Origin: Halichondria panicea | Taxonomy: Eukaryota > Porifera > Demospongiae > Suberitida > Halichondriidae | DNA length: 64,000 nucleotides | Direction: 5' to 3' | Assembly (NCBI RefSeq): GCF_963675165.1 | Contig: NC_087377.1 | Location: 3,130,978 to 3,194,977 of the forward strand | Part shown: in pieces, positions 23,253 through 37,835 of the stretch | Layout: the number at the start of each line of letters is the position of its first letter | Numbering within the stretch: the first letter of the stretch is position 1 | Position numbers and translations under genes: made by a program | Notes under the pieces: model-generated | What the model was told of the DNA's origin: nothing | Database searches by the model: none | The model's input: the letters and a program-made list of their open reading frames with translations, nothing else

Positions 23253-23259
23253 TATAAAA
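23253..23259 (+). promoter_or_regulatory. TATA box of the metalloprotease gene
   Basis: TATAAAA lies about 30 bp upstream of a TCTTCACTC initiator-like stretch at 23280-23288 and about 90 bp upstream of the start codon at 23346. This is ordinary RNA polymerase II promoter spacing and gives a 5' leader of about 60 nt. Confidence 0.65.
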
Positions 23260-23345
23260 GCGCGCTTATGTGTAGAGCTTTCTTCACTCTCAGAGATATC
23301 AAGCAACAAAACAAAGGGACAAGAAAATTAAGCCAACAGAATGAA

Positions 23346-24956
23346 ATGAAGTTTTTGCTGCTTGTGGTTTGCTGTGTGATTTCCACATCACTAGCTGGTC
23401 TGATTGACCAAGAGGCTAAACTGGAAACTGTGCTCAAGTGAGTTATACATGAACATGAACTGAGATTATACCCGTTCTTCATATAGCAGGGGTTTTATGC
23501 ATGCATGCATTCATTCACCTATATTATAGTGAGATAGATACTGAGATATAATGATGCATAAAATTAATGTCTCTTTGCTTTGTTTCATTAGTGAAATTGA
23601 TGAGGTATTGCAAGACCTGAAAGCTGACGATGATAAGCCTCATCCTGAACCACTCGGAGACATTCAAAAACTTGAGTCGATGATCAATGATCGGTATAAA
23701 GTTTGATTACCAACACGATAATGAGCCATAATTATCTTATACAATTCACTATTTTATTTGTATTATAGCACTGAACTTCAGAAAGGTTTGAATGGAGCAG
23801 CGATCGAGGGAGATATTCCATCCGACAGACAAAACTCACAAGGGTAAAATGGTTGCCAGATTTCTAAATACATGCATGCATGCATGTATAATTATATATA
23901 CTCGTCTCCACGATAATTATCTGCTCTATATTATACAGAAGTTCTGCCACTATGGAGGAAATGTTGCTTCATACTGAGAACATTGACGAGGCAATTGCTG
24001 AAGTGGAAGCTGCTGGGGGCCACGTTCTACTCCAACTTGGTCACAACCTCTTAGTTGCAAAAGTCCCCTCTCATGTAGCCAAGCAGAATAGATTCAGTCA
24101 AGCTTCAGCCCATATTTCGAGTTCAGCATCAGCAGAAACTTTGAGCCATGCTAGTGCCTACTGGATGGCACGAGAAGATGAGCTGAAACCACAACCAACG
24201 GTTCAACATTGGACAGAAAGAACGGCTCCAATGGCCTTTGAACGAGAAGATTCAGACGAACATTTTCGGGGAGATTCACCATACAGCCAAACCATGATTG
24301 GGAAGATTGTCGCTGTTATTCTTATTGCTTCCGGTCCTGGCAGCTTAGCAATAAACGATAGTGAGACAAAGAAGATCATAAGTGAATGCCAAGCAGGGCT
24401 TAAATTCTGGGCAGACGAAGCTCTGAAGTCTTTCAAATTGTTATTTGTGGTGGAGTATAAGAAGGAAACAATCAATGCTACAAACCCAACCTCTTGCGAT
24501 AGTCATGCATCTTGCTACAGCGTTGTTGCTAATGCTTTCCTCAAAGCTTCTGGTTACTCAACTGGTAAAGTCGGAGAGGACAAATTAGCACAATCTTTCA
24601 AAAATAACGCTAATGCTGATGGTGCATTCCTTGCTTTCTTCTCTAAATACAAGCAAATCACTTACGCGATTACATATATTGGTGGCGGACCTATCAGCAT
24701 GCAGTACAGCAATGGCAATTGGGGTGTCGATCAGATTGACAGGGTTTTTGCTCATGAAACTGGACATGTTTTTAACGCTCAGGACGAATACAAAAACGAT
24801 TGTGATTGCCAAGAACGGTATGGCAGGGGAAGAAACTGCACTGCTACAAATGCCAACTGCAATAATTGCGCTTCTTCTCAAGTTAGCTGCATTATGGACC
24901 ACAATGATTTTAAGCTTTGCGAGAGCACCAAGAAGCATGTGGGTTGGTGCTCTTGA
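23346..24956 (+). CDS. Secreted zinc metalloprotease (zincin)
   Basis: Predicted secreted protease of 428 residues from four exons: 23346-23437, 23592-23693, 23769-23843 and 23939-24956 (phases 2, 2, 2). The N-terminus MKFLLLVVCCVISTSLA is a signal peptide. An acidic, Ser-rich segment follows and probably acts as a propeptide. The catalytic motif H362-ETGH-366 continues VFNAQDEY, giving HExxHxxNxxD with Asp372 as likely third zinc ligand. A later SCIM segment could be the methionine turn of metzincins. The C-terminal 60 residues are rich in Cys (CDCQ, CNNC, CIMD, GWCS), suggesting disulphides. The ATG five bases earlier (23341) runs into a stop at once, so 23346 is the start. The peptidase family is not settled; an M64-like or M12-like relative is possible. 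Confidence 0.85.
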
Positions 24957-25950
24957 ATACCAACCCAAGAGACTTGAGGAATACTTTTGAACTGCGTTAC
25001 AGACTTGACTTACACCTCGTGTAGATTAGCTATATAGTTGAGTGTTAGCTATAGACTCCTGCAGTATAAATTATAGAATGCATAATTATAGTCTATATAA
25101 GAGCATAATTATAGTATTATACACCAATATAACTGTATACCTTCACTCTAGTGCATGTATATAGACATTAATTATAAATATCTTTAGATCAATGTCAAGG
25201 ACGTATAAACTTATAGACATAATTATTACAATTAATGTGGGGGGAAGCACTTATAGTTCCAACAGGCTAATAGAGTCAAAAAGAGATTAATGATGCATGC
25301 GATCATCGATTTGACTGGAACTGGCGAACGGATGTTTGCATTATAGCTATATATAACACATCACCTTTTTTTGCTGCACAGTATAAACATGTTAATGAAA
25401 CGCATCTTTTAAAATTTCATGTAGAAATTATTTAAATTTCTGTCATTTTAACACGATGATGTATCTCATAATTATAACATAACATAGGTGTTTTTGCTGT
25501 GTAAATGTTTGTTATAATTTTTGTGTGGAATTTTATTGAATAATGAATAACTTGGTGAGTATAGGAGTTCACCCTCTCATGTTTCTCATTGCAACGGCTT
25601 TATAGTTGAGTATCCAGAGGAGGTACGACATCCGCGAGTCGCAGGAAGTGTTTGAGACATTAATTCCTATCGAACTCAATTTGTTTCTGCAAGAGTATAA
25701 TTAGGATAGAGAAGATAGTATATCGAACGTAGGCATACGTACTGTGCATCATGCAGATGTATGCCCTGGTAAATTATGCTTTTTTTTCACCCATTGTTTA
25801 ATAATCTTGAAAAATGTGCCTATATTAATCTCATAAAAAATTCGATTATTCTCTGATTATTCTCAGAAAAATCTGAAAACCATGATATGGCCGTTAAGAC
25901 GTATGTTATATATAAACACAACACACATGCAAGATAAATATAAAATTAAT
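24957..25950. other. Gene-free stretch
   Basis: This holds the 3' flank of the metalloprotease and AT-rich sequence. No coding region, clear poly(A) signal or transposon end was found. Confidence 0.5.
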
Positions 25951-26885
25951 TTATTGCTTTTAATAAGTGCTGACATCAGCGTTTTACATTCAAATTGCAC
26001 AGGAAGCGACTCATCACCGACTGTGCAGATATTTTTCCATATCGCACACCCGGAAGTATTATTGCACACTTGTTATTGCACACTAGGAAGTGATTCTTAT
26101 TTGGAATAAAACGTTTTCAGCAGTGAGAGAACAAGAAAAACATAGTTTACACACTTATAATCATGCATTGCAATGCTTATCAGTCTCTTTTCCTGTTTTC
26201 TGATGCTCTGTATCACTTCTGTGCTCTTTTTGCAGTGAAGCTGAGGGTCAGGAGGTTGTCAGTGTTCATATGTAATGCATCAAACAGGCATCAGTGTTGG
26301 GAGTGGGTGCTTTGAGCGGAGTATTGCACATGCAGAAGTGTACTGCACCACCATATAAGCCTGTTCAGGCTTGTATAAAGTCGTTTTGGCTTCAAAAATG
26401 GTTGTCACACTTTTCTTCAGTTATAGCGGTGCATGTTTCCTCTTCTGATACACTGGACCATGATAGAAAGCAAGCACACGCTGTTTATCCTTCAGAACTA
26501 TCCATTCAAAACGGGTTGCTGGTTGTCAACGTTTTTCTTGTCTTTTTTCTTGTCTGTTCTCTACAAAATCTTTAAGTAGCCTTCTGCAAGCTCTCTTGGT
26601 GTTCTAGAATCTTATTTCTTTGTCTTTCTAGCTGTTTTCTTTCTCTACTCGTCTTCAACTGGTTGCTACGCATTCTTCTGGTTGATAAAGCAACCGCATG
26701 TTGCGCATGCGCAGATTCCACCTGCATTTTGGTTGCCAAGCAATAAATGCATTATCCCATGGATACTGATGATTATCACTCGTCCGTGCCTAGTAACTGT
26801 CACTTGTGCCTTGCAGGCACTCGTGCAGTTACTGGCACAGACTCGTGATAATCTTCAGTATCCATAGGATAATATCATAGTATCA
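25951..26885 (+). mobile_element. R1 element, copy 1 (~935 bp, terminal hairpin)
   Basis: It is highly similar along its full length to 47648-48586. It starts TTATTGCTTTTAATAAGTGC and ends ATCATAGTAT. The last 130 bp contain an imperfect hairpin of about 100 bp (26761-26861, arms starting GGATACTGA and ending TCAGTATCC). There is no convincing protein, no terminal inverted repeat and no poly(A) tail. The flanks of this copy show no clear target duplication. Confidence 0.75.
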
Positions 26886-27327
26886 TGATTCTGATCGATC
26901 TGTATTTTCTCACTGACTTGAAATATTCTGACATCACTCTACATACCCAAAATTAATTAAAAGAAGGGAGGCTGATTCATGAGACACCCTCTTTCCATGA
27001 GAACTCCTTATGAAAAACTTAATGTAATGATCTTTACCAAAAATGGACATTGATATTCTTGGGACACATTTTATGCTAAAATTTATTCCAGCATATTTAT
27101 CAGGGACTAGTCATGGGCTTGAAATTTACACACTGACCAATCCAAGCGTGGGTGATGTAATCTACTTTCTGGCATGATAGTATCGTAAAACAATAATCAA
27201 TACACAAAAAACAATAAAAGAAAACATAAATTTATTTTGCTGACAACATCACAATGTACATACAAAGCGTAATAATATTTTGTATGATTAATTTAAGCCA
27301 TAATTATAATTATGAATTAATTATCAA
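26886..27327. other. 3' flank of gene C
   Basis: AT-rich flank downstream (in minus-strand sense) of the gene C stop codon at 27328. TTTATT at about 27231 reads AATAAA on the minus strand and could be its poly(A) signal. Nothing else is recognised. Confidence 0.4.
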
Positions 27328-29062
27328 TCAACGACTACAATTATCAGCGTGTCGTTTGAACTTCTGTATCTCTCCTAATCTAAACTGTCTCCCACACCTG
27401 GGGCAGATGAGGTTAGGATCGGGTGGAATGGTATCACCGTCGGCTGGTTGGGAGTCCTCCCCAGAACCTTGTCTAGCCACCCTCAGGGCCTCTTGTCGAA
27501 TCTCCTTGTCAATGTTCTTGTCCAGTTGATTGGAGGTCGAATAGTCACTGCTGGTAGATACCTCTTCTGTGTGTGGGTGTGCGGGAGGGGTTAATGATGT
27601 GAGTCCTTAAATTAATATACGTATTATAAGTATGATAATTACGACAGCATGACTGTAGGTACATGTACAATTATGATTTGTATAAATGAACTCATTGACA
27701 AAGCGTGTGGCACCTATCTTACAAGGAGTCAGGAGTTTTCAAAATAATTATTATGTTCAAAGTTATAATTTAAACTGACTGTATGTACATTAATTAATTA
27801 TCAATGCCAGTTTGACCTATACATGTACCTCTACTGTTAGTTTCTGGAGCGTGTCTCCTTCCTGCTGACTGCTGTGGAGCCGGGGGTCTGTAGGAGAAGT
27901 TTTGACTCTGTGCCCTCATCTGAGGGGGCAATGGTGACCTCACGGCAGCCGCTCCACGACTCTCCTGTTGAGGGTGAGGGACTTGAGAGCTCTGGACCCG
28001 ATGCTGAGCATTGGTGGTGGGGGGCAGACCACTGGAGGGAACTGGGAGGGAGGGAAGAGAATTCACCAATGAATTGAGGATTATTTTTTTTATAGTAATA
28101 AACGAAGATTTCATGCTCCGGAATTGAGTGTAAGTGATAGTAGAAAGCGTGGGCGGAGCTTCGTTTTCGCTGAGTCAACAACAATTATTACTTATCATTA
28201 ATTAACGGATCCTACACACCTCCATCCCACCCCCCCACCCCACACACACACCCCTCACACACACACACACGAGTGTATACCTGAGAATTTAATACTAGGT
28301 TTCACTACAGCGTAATGTCATACACGTGCAAACCTTGATGCAGTTGCTGTTGTCCAGTGCCATAGTGTGCGGGTGGTCTCCTCCCACTAGTCTCGCTGCC
28401 ACCCTGTATCCTGGGGGTGGGGATAGGTTTACCAGTATGAGGGCGATATTGACCACCAGCGGGCTGGTTGTGGTAGCTGTCAGTGGAGTGAGACATCCCT
28501 GCAATAGGACGATATTTTATAGTTACAATAATTTGATTCAATTGGGGATCAATAGTATGCAAGCACAATTCTAGGTTTTTAGTGTTATATATGCTAGCTT
28601 GCATTTAAAATATCGTGTTTTGCTCACATTTCCGAAAATTCAATGTAATTTTAGGGCAAACAAGCAAAACATCACGTGGGATAGGACGATGATTGTTTAC
28701 AAAGTGCATTTGTTGTGGTACAAACGACATATGCATGGGGTTACTATGCACTTTCACCACAATACCTCACTGTCAACACTCTCATACATACGTACATACA
28801 TACTCTCATACATGTACATGGCTTCGCATACTGTACCTGGATGCTTATTGGCAAACTGGTTCCTAGCGTTGCTCTGCTGTGACGCACTGGTGGAGGGTGG
28901 TTGGTAGGAACTGGGCGGAGAGTCTCTCTCTATGACGTCTGTTTGTTGATATGCCCCGCCCACATCCGGTCGACCGTAGCCCTGGCCATATGTGGGATGA
29001 GTCGGACTGCCTGTAAGAACCAAAAAAAGTGAACTATAAAAACAGGCAGAAAACACACAATA

Positions 29063-29115
<53 letters not shown>

Positions 29116-32100
29116 TGTGTGTGTGTAGTAAATAAAACATACATGTATAATTATACCATTTTGGCCTTTCAAAGAAAATTGTGATTGGACCAGCTACAGA
29201 AATAGTAAATTTTCAGAGAAATGACAATCGTGATTCAAGCTACAACCATCAAGGATACGTGTAGCTTCCCAAATAGCTTCAGTTTCAGAAAAAAACATCA
29301 ATAGAAAGCTACGTGTACATTTAATAGAGTTGCTCTTTGTTGTCACATACCTATTGATGGAGGCAGTGATGTAGGTCCTTGTTGTCCAAAGCCACTAGAT
29401 AGCGGCATGTTGCTGTAGGTGGGGTACCCGTATGGTCCTCTAGTGGTTCCTCCCGTTCCTACCAGCTGAGAGTCTGGGGGAAGACAGCTAGGATATAAAC
29501 ATTGGTACCCAAATTTGTACGGCAAAATTAAAGCGTGTAATAATTATAGGAATTAATTACATGTAAAGTGAATCATCAACAAAACTAAAAGCAATTGACT
29601 ATTAGCCTATAATTATAACAGCAGTTTTGAAATTGGAGAACTGTGCATTTGTGTATCCCAGGCCCTTAGAAATCAAAGCTACCATTAATGGATGCTGTAA
29701 TTTAAAAACGTGTCTATAGCGGCCATTGGGCAGATCAACAGTGGCTGTGATAATTATATATGTGGCCTAGCTGCTAACACAGGTCCAAACACATGCTATG
29801 GAGACTTTGTGGTCCATTAACCTGGCTGTATTATAGAGGGTGGCCTGCTAACACAGGTCCAAGCACATGCTACGGAGACTTTGAGGCCCATTAACCTGGC
29901 TGTATTATAGAGGGTGGCCTGCTAACACAGGTCCAAACACATGCTACGGAGACTTTGAGGCCCATTAACCTGGCTGTATTATAGAGGGTGGCCTGCTAAC
30001 ACAGGTCCAAACACATGCTACGGAGACTTTGAGGCCCATTAACCTGGCTGTATTATAGAGGGTGGCCTGCTAACACAGGTCCAAACACATGCTACGGAGA
30101 CTTTGGGGCCCATTAACCTGGCTGTATTATAGAGGGTGGCCTGCTAACACAGGTCCAAACACATGCTACGGAGACTTTGGGGCCCATTAACCTGGCTGTA
30201 TTATAGAGGGTGGCCTGCTAACACAGGTCCAAACACATGCTATGGAGACTTTGGGGCCCATTAACCTGGCTGTATTATAGAGGGTGGTCTGCTAACACAG
30301 GTCCAAACACATGCTATGGAGAGACTTTGATGTCCATTAACCTGGCTGTATTATAGAGGGTGGCCTGCTAACACAGGTCCAAACACAGGCTATGGAGACT
30401 TTGGTGCCCATTAATCTGGCTGTATTATAGAGGGTGGCCTGCTTATAGGGACACCACAATAGAACAATGGAGATACTGCATGTGGTAGACTATTAACGTT
30501 ACAGAAATTAACGTAACGTGGACAATGGTTATCAGTACATACGCATCTTAAGGGAGTTCACAGTTCCTCAATCAATTAATAGTTCTACAAACCTGCATTG
30601 GATGAAGGTGGTGGTAGGTTACGTCCCTGAGGGTAGGCGGGGCTCTGTTGCTGTGGTGGGTGTGGGAGTCTCCCTAAGTCAGCTGTCCTGTGGTGGCGAT
30701 GTGGCTCGCCCATACTCAGGTGAGACTGGTCAACGTAGCTGCACGTACAATATAGATTAAAACAACTTGTTGAAACATGTAAAAACGTTACAAAGCAAGA
30801 AAGACGTATACAATTACCGTACAGAAGGTAATTTTCGTGGGACAAAATATTCGTGGTTTTTGTGGTTGGAGGTCTGACCACGAATATTTTACCCACGAAT
30901 GAAGCAACCTTGCCTACCTTTACCTGCAGTGCAAGCTCCAACCACGAAAATATTACCCAGGAAAAGTCTCAATATTGCTGAACCACGAAAATTACCCGTA
31001 TGTCAATCCATCACAACGCTAATGCGTCACAGTTTACACTGTTGTATTATAAATATTGAAATCAACAATTAATATTAGTTATTACCCGAGGCACACGTGG
31101 GCGGCCACGGGTATAGTGGTTTGTTTGTTTGTGACAGGTGAATCTATTCACCTGGGTGCCATAGCACTGCGTTTACAGCATGGATATAAGCCTCCACACA
31201 AGTTATTAGTTAATAGTGGCGTTAAAGCTTCTTTGTTGAATAAAAGCGATGAACTTTCATGTGGCAGCTAGCTAGTTAACTACACGAGGCCTTTATTCGA
31301 TAGACTACATATTTACAGCTGAAGAGATCCCGGGCCGTACCAGTAACAATGGAAAAGGGTCACTAAGTAGAAAGCTAGAATTATGATTGCAGTTGTTGCC
31401 TATCCTAGAGCATACCTCACAGGCGCTACATGTATTTTAAGCCCCATCACAAAACTGAAAGTTCAATAATTCTCTGAAAGCTTACAAACTGTGTCCCCCA
31501 TGCATGCCCACTCACCCAGTGTGTGCTGGTCGACCATCATTACCCAGCCTCTGACCACGATGGTAGTAGCTGTCGTCCACTGACTGGGTCTTCCATTGAG
31601 GGTCCAGTCGTTGGGGGTGTGGCGCTTGTTGTGGGTGGGGCACTAGTAGCTGCTGTGGAGGGTGTGTCGGTGGACGCATGGCTGCTTGGTTTGGCAATAA
31701 TGACCGATTCTGTGAAAAACAAACAAAATGAATTCACCGGAAATACATGTAGCTATAGTCAGTATATCAGTACAGCGGGTGTATTTTAAGGGTATAACAT
31801 TTTTCCGGAATGGCCGCTAGAAAGTTTTCGCGGAATACCAGCCTTTTTGTAGCATAATTATATGCGTGCATGCGATATTAAATTCGTGGGTATAAACGTG
31901 CTTAAGCAGCGAAAATCACAAACATGATATACCCGCTATACGGTATGTCAGACAGGAAAAATTAAAAATTATGTTGATGCATATATGCAACATAGTAAAC
32001 ACACCCCTGGCATTTGTCTGGCTGTATTAGACTCAGAAGATCTGGTGGGAGGGGCTTGAGTTGAGACCACACCTCTTTTCTTGAGCTCTTCTAGCTCTGA

Positions 32101-34933
32101 CAGTAGCATCTGTAGAACATTTTTAATCAAAATGTAATTAACACAAGCGTAATGCAAACGAACTTGATTAAGATAATAACGTGATGTGCAGTGTACATGT
32201 ACCTACCGCATTCTTCATAGTGAGGTCATCGATAGTCTGCACACACTTGTCAAGCTGCTCCTGTAACTGACGGTCACCAGGACGTTGACTGCATTAGAGG
32301 GAGAAGAGGTTTAATTATCATGACTACCTCATTACCTAGTTTGAAAACAGTGTACTCTATTAATAATAATGTCCTCAACTAATCCACTGAATGCTCGTAC
32401 CTATGCAGTATAGCAGTTGAATTACAAAACATGCTATTATAAGAATGTTGCATTTACTATTTGCTAATTAAGCTAGGGCAGCATACATCTGTTCAGCAAA
32501 CCACAGTCTTACACACGTACAGAAAGGTTCATTTTACCGACTGAGAGTACTACACTGTAATTGTATACAAACATGTAGTGTGTGTGATAAGCTCACCTCT
32601 GGGTAGCCTCCAAGTGACGTAGACGTCCAATCAGCTGTTGGTTCTCGTAGGTCAGTTTCTTGTTATCTCTCTCTAAACAATCAGTTTGTGTGACAGTTGA
32701 CTCCACCTACATACGTAATGAAAGCAGTCTGGTTGATGACTGTACATTGAGAAAATTAGTACATAATAATACTGACTTACTCAAAAAATTATGCCTTTTG
32801 ATTGCAAGTACGTGCATTACTACTACTGTACCACCTACACGGACAATTAGTATGCAACGAAGAACTCAGCGGTTGGCCCTTGCACATAAAAATGTTCTAC
32901 ATGTAGCTTGGACACACAACCTGAACGTACAGTGCTGACAAAAAATGCGACGACTATTACCAGCTGTATTATATGCACAACATTGGCTCAGAGCCTTAGG
33001 CACTAATTATGACCTTTTTAATTGAACAATTTATTTTTTGTTATTGGACACGCTCAGGCGTGTCTAACATACAGAGGTAAAGAAAGAAAGAAAGAATCGT
33101 TCAAAGAAAAGGTCATACTGATCCTCTGACATTAGCTCACCTGAGCTTTGTGTATCTGTGCCTGTTCTTTCCCGACCTCCACTTGGTCTCTGAACTGGTC
33201 CACTTGTTTCTTGTACTGCTTCACTTGAGCCGTCTTTGCCTGAATATCCTCCTGGAGAAAACAAAGGCAAAAACAAAATTTATTTAGAACGTTTTTTTAC
33301 AGAAACGGTAGTATAAAAATGTTTTAAATGCCAATAAGTGCTCATGTTTACTTCTGTATTTGCAGCAGATTTCTGGTAACATACAATACATGTTCTACTC
33401 CTCACCTGAAGTTTCTTCATTTCCTGCGCGTACTGTTCTTCCCTCTCTCTCACGGTGTAGCTCATACGAGTTATCTGATCCTCAATTTGAACTTTGGCCT
33501 CTTTCAGCTCATTGTTAGCACGAACTGCCACCTGAACAATAGGAAATGACAATGTCATAATTATAATAGTCGTTAATCACAAAGGCACATACTGAATCTA
33601 AACCAAAGAAGATATTTAAACTGCTTCCTCTATAGATATAATTTTGAATAGTTAGCCGTTGGCCCGAACATGTACATGCATTTACAAGCTACAAGCTCTA
33701 GGGCACTACTGATACGAATCTGCTACTATAATTATTATTATGTTTACATCTAATTCCCTGGATTTCGTATGCAGGTCATTTTTCATTGCTTCCAGCTGGT
33801 GACCATATCTGTTCTCCATGTCAGCTATTTTGGAGTGAGCTGCCTCTCTGTCCTTCCTCTCCTCTTCAAAGTCAGCCAGGTACGTCTGGGCCTGCAGAGA
33901 ATTGGAATAATAAATGCACATATTAATCGTGGTGTCCCTAGCATTTACCACAGCCAGGTTATTGGGCCCCAACATCTCTTCATAGCATGTGTTGGGACCT
34001 GCGTTAGCAGGCCACCTCTTTATTAACTCGAGGCGCGTATTTGTTGCTGAAGTGATCCTGTACCAGGAAAAATGGAAAAGGGTCACTAAAGCAGAAACAT
34101 CGCGGTTTGTTGTCTTGGAAGGATACACCCAGGACATGTATCAGGAGCCATATATTTCTAAGACTCCAGGCTTCTTTGCTGTAATCCTACGCATGTCACA
34201 TCTGTTCTCAGCACGCCTCAATCTAGCCTAAATCTATAGTTTAGTTTCATAGTTGCTGCTATAATTATAGCCAGCTTGGTGTAATTACGACTAGTTTATG
34301 ATTATTACATGTATACGTTACAAAATTGTAGCTTTAATTGACACAATTAATTTAACATAATTATATAATTAATAACCTCACCGTTTGCTTGTAAGCCTCG
34401 AGGTCTCCCATAAGTTCATCTCTTCGTCTGGCCAATTGCTGGAGCTCTGCGTGTTGCTTGGTGATGGTACACTTCAGGCCGGGGGCTTCACGTTTCAGAT
34501 CATTCAGTTCCTGTGTTTATATAATTGCATTATGGTTAATCATACCAATTAATACAGGAAGGACATACTTTGTATCCTGTACGTATGTGTGCATTTAATT
34601 ATGTCTATGTGAACGTACACATAACATACCATTGAGATAATAATTATGTACTGTACCAGCGTACTACGGACGTACTACGTAAACAGAACGGGTACTTTTT
34701 TTAACCGCTACTGTATATGACTAATGTTCTTGTCTCACCTTTCGCTGGTTATCGATAACGGCAGTTTGGCCCACACATTTCTGCTGAGATTGTTCATACA
34801 TCTCCTTTAGATGAGCACTTTTCTGGGAGAACTCAGTCACAATTTGTCTTAGCTCATCCCTCTCAGTTCTTATCCTGTATAGTAAGTACGTATAATTATG
34901 GTGTGTGTGTGTGTGTGTGTGTGTGCGTGTGTG

Positions 34934-34991
<58 letters not shown>

Positions 34992-35007
34992 GTGTGCGCG
35001 TGGGTGG

Positions 35008-35042
<35 letters not shown>

Positions 35043-37553
35043 GGTGGGTGTGTGTGAGCTAGATACAAACGCCTTTGTACATAATAAAGTACTGTATAGC
35101 AGGTAATTTTCCTAAGATGTACTGTTTTGACAACCAACAAACCTGGCGAGGTCAGCCTCCATTTTGGTTATTTGATTCACAGAAGAGTTGGAGTCACGTT
35201 GGCGCTCTAGTAGTTGCGTCACTCGCTGCTCAAGTTTAGCTTTGTCGGCAATTACTTTTTTGTGCACGGAGTCCAACGTTTTTCTCTCGTCTTGTTGACG
35301 TCTTAGAGAGGCCTCTATCCCGTTCTTTGACTCCTGCAGTAGTGTGAAAACATAATAATGAACAGATTGTATGGTACAGTAATGTTTAGGTAAAATATAT
35401 ATAGATGATCTAATTTTGCCTGCCATCACAAAACTGTTGGCCTAATTCAACTGCATGTATATATACACATAGCTAGCACTCAAAGTCACTAACCTTACGT
35501 ACAATTTAATGAATAAATTGTATGGTACATGTATATAGATAGCACGTGCTAGTGAACAGATTGTATCATATATTTTAGCTAATGTGTGTGCATGTGTGTG
35601 TGTACCTGCAAGGATTTGAGTTCGTCTCTCAGCTCCAAAATTTTCTTGCTCTGTGATTTTGAGTGTTCCAAGAGTCCTAGGTGATCTTTGGACATTTTGT
35701 CCACGGCCGCCTGATTGTCATCCTTTGCCTGGTACATACTCTCTTGCCCAACTTCCAAGTCGTGAATCTGCTGCTCAAGATCGCGGATCTTTCGTTGCTG
35801 CTTATCAATCACAGATCTCCCCTTGGCTGATTTGTTTCCATCACCACCATTTCCAGATGACATTGGCTGTCCACGTTTTATCTGTTCCTCAAGTTCTTTT
35901 ATCGTCTCTTCTAACGTTTGAATTTTTACTGTAGCTTTAGCAAATTTTCGATCACTATCAGTGGATTTTCTTTTCTGTCCAGGTTCAAGGTCTCTAATTT
36001 GCTGTTCAAGGTCCTTGATTCTTGCTTTCTGACGGGCAATTGTACTGCCTGCCAAATTCAGCTCAGTGTTCTTTTCCAACTGAGCTCCACCTTGCTGAAG
36101 CACCTCTGTTTCAGTGGTGTCTGCACTAGCTCCTGCTGCTTGGCTGCCAATAGGAGTGGTAAGAGTAACAACACGGTCTCGTAATCTCTTGTTTAGATCC
36201 TTGAGTTTGTTAATTTCTTCCATTTGTTTAGCATTTTCAGCCTCCATATTGTGTGACTTTGCCTGATGTTCTTGTGCTTTCACTTCCAGTAGCATCCGTT
36301 TCTCTTCAACTAATCTCTTCAATTGTTGTATGTTCTGATCTTTTTCAGTTGAATCTTGCAATAGAATCTGGTATGAGTCAGCACCGAGTGTGGGGTCAGA
36401 GGTCGTTGGTGATTGGAGACGAGACGACAATGAAACATTTTCTTCTCTGAGAAGCTCCATCTCTGAGCTCAGCTTGCGTAGGTTTTCCTCTTTTTGACTG
36501 ATCTATGAGGGGAAAACAATAACACACGAGTAGTGCCCTGCCTGCATGTACTACGTAAGTACGTATACGATGTCTAATCAAACTACATGTACCTAGGTTA
36601 TACTATTATAGAAGTGTAGTAATTTTTTTTAACGTTTCTGTTTTTAGAAAACTAAATTTATTTCATTAGCACAATATTCCTCAAAATTTTTTTATTTTCA
36701 AGGTTGAATGTAAGTTGAAAAAGGGCCAGCACTCTCAAAAGTACATTTTCGTAAGTCATAATTAGCCCGGACATAATTTAGCGTTCATTATAAGGTATAA
36801 GTATTAAGAAAGTCCATCATAAATTATTGGTTACTGGACGGAAATAACCAACCTCCATGACTTGACTCATTTGTCTGTCTTGGTACTGCCTTGCAGTATC
36901 CTGCTCGATATCTTTTAACTTCTTCTTTAGTTCCTCCACCTCATTCTCAAGATCAGGCACCTTGTGAGCCTCGAGGGTCAATAGTCTCGTGTCAGCGCTC
37001 TCCTCAAGCATTGGAGCCGAAGCCTCATCAATCGACAGTTGGGCAGACTCCAGAGAGGAAGTTAGTTCCTTCACTTGAGTTTCAAGCCTAGTATTGTCAT
37101 CGCGAACTCTTTTTGTCAAACGAGCAACGTCAGTCATTCTGAACAATTTTCCTTCTAAATTGGCAATTTTTTTCACATGCTCACTGTCTTTTTCTTCTAA
37201 GGCACTGAGTTGACTGGTTAGTTGAGTGACTTGCCCAAAGTATTCATCCACGTCTTTGTTATGGTAGCCTCTTCTCTTTTCAAGGTCTTTAGTTTCAACT
37301 GTTTTGGTGAGAGTGTCAATTGTTTTTTTCTTGCGTGCATTATGTTCAGTTAGTGCTTTGACCTCCTGTTCTCTCACTGTTAGCTGATATTTGAGACTGA
37401 CTACCTGTCGCATTAGTTCGTGTTCTTGCTGGGATTCACGTCGACCTGTGTGTGGGTGTGAGAAGTGTGTGTAGGGGGGGAGTGTGTGTGGGTGTGGGAA
37501 GTGCGTGTGTGTGTGTGTATGGGGGAGAGTGTGTGTGTGTGTGTGTATGGGGG

Positions 37554-37590
<37 letters not shown>

Positions 37591-37661
37591 ACGTACTACA
37601 AGCTGATCAAGGTTCCTTTCTCTATGATACATGTACTTACCCAGCATGTGTGTGTGGGAAG

Positions 37662-37713
<52 letters not shown>

Positions 37714-37755
37714 GGGGAGAGAGAGAGTGTGTGTGTGTGTGTGTGTATGGGGGAG

Positions 37756-37835
<80 letters not shown>

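Noticed and set aside
29764-30445. CRISPR-like regular repeats
   Set aside because: Units are contiguous 74-bp copies without unique spacers, inside an animal-type intron; it is a minisatellite.
34721-35140. Open frame joining a coiled-coil exon to a His/Thr repeat
   Set aside because: The coiled-coil part (34739-34874) is a genuine exon with splice sites; the repeat part is intronic CA repeat.
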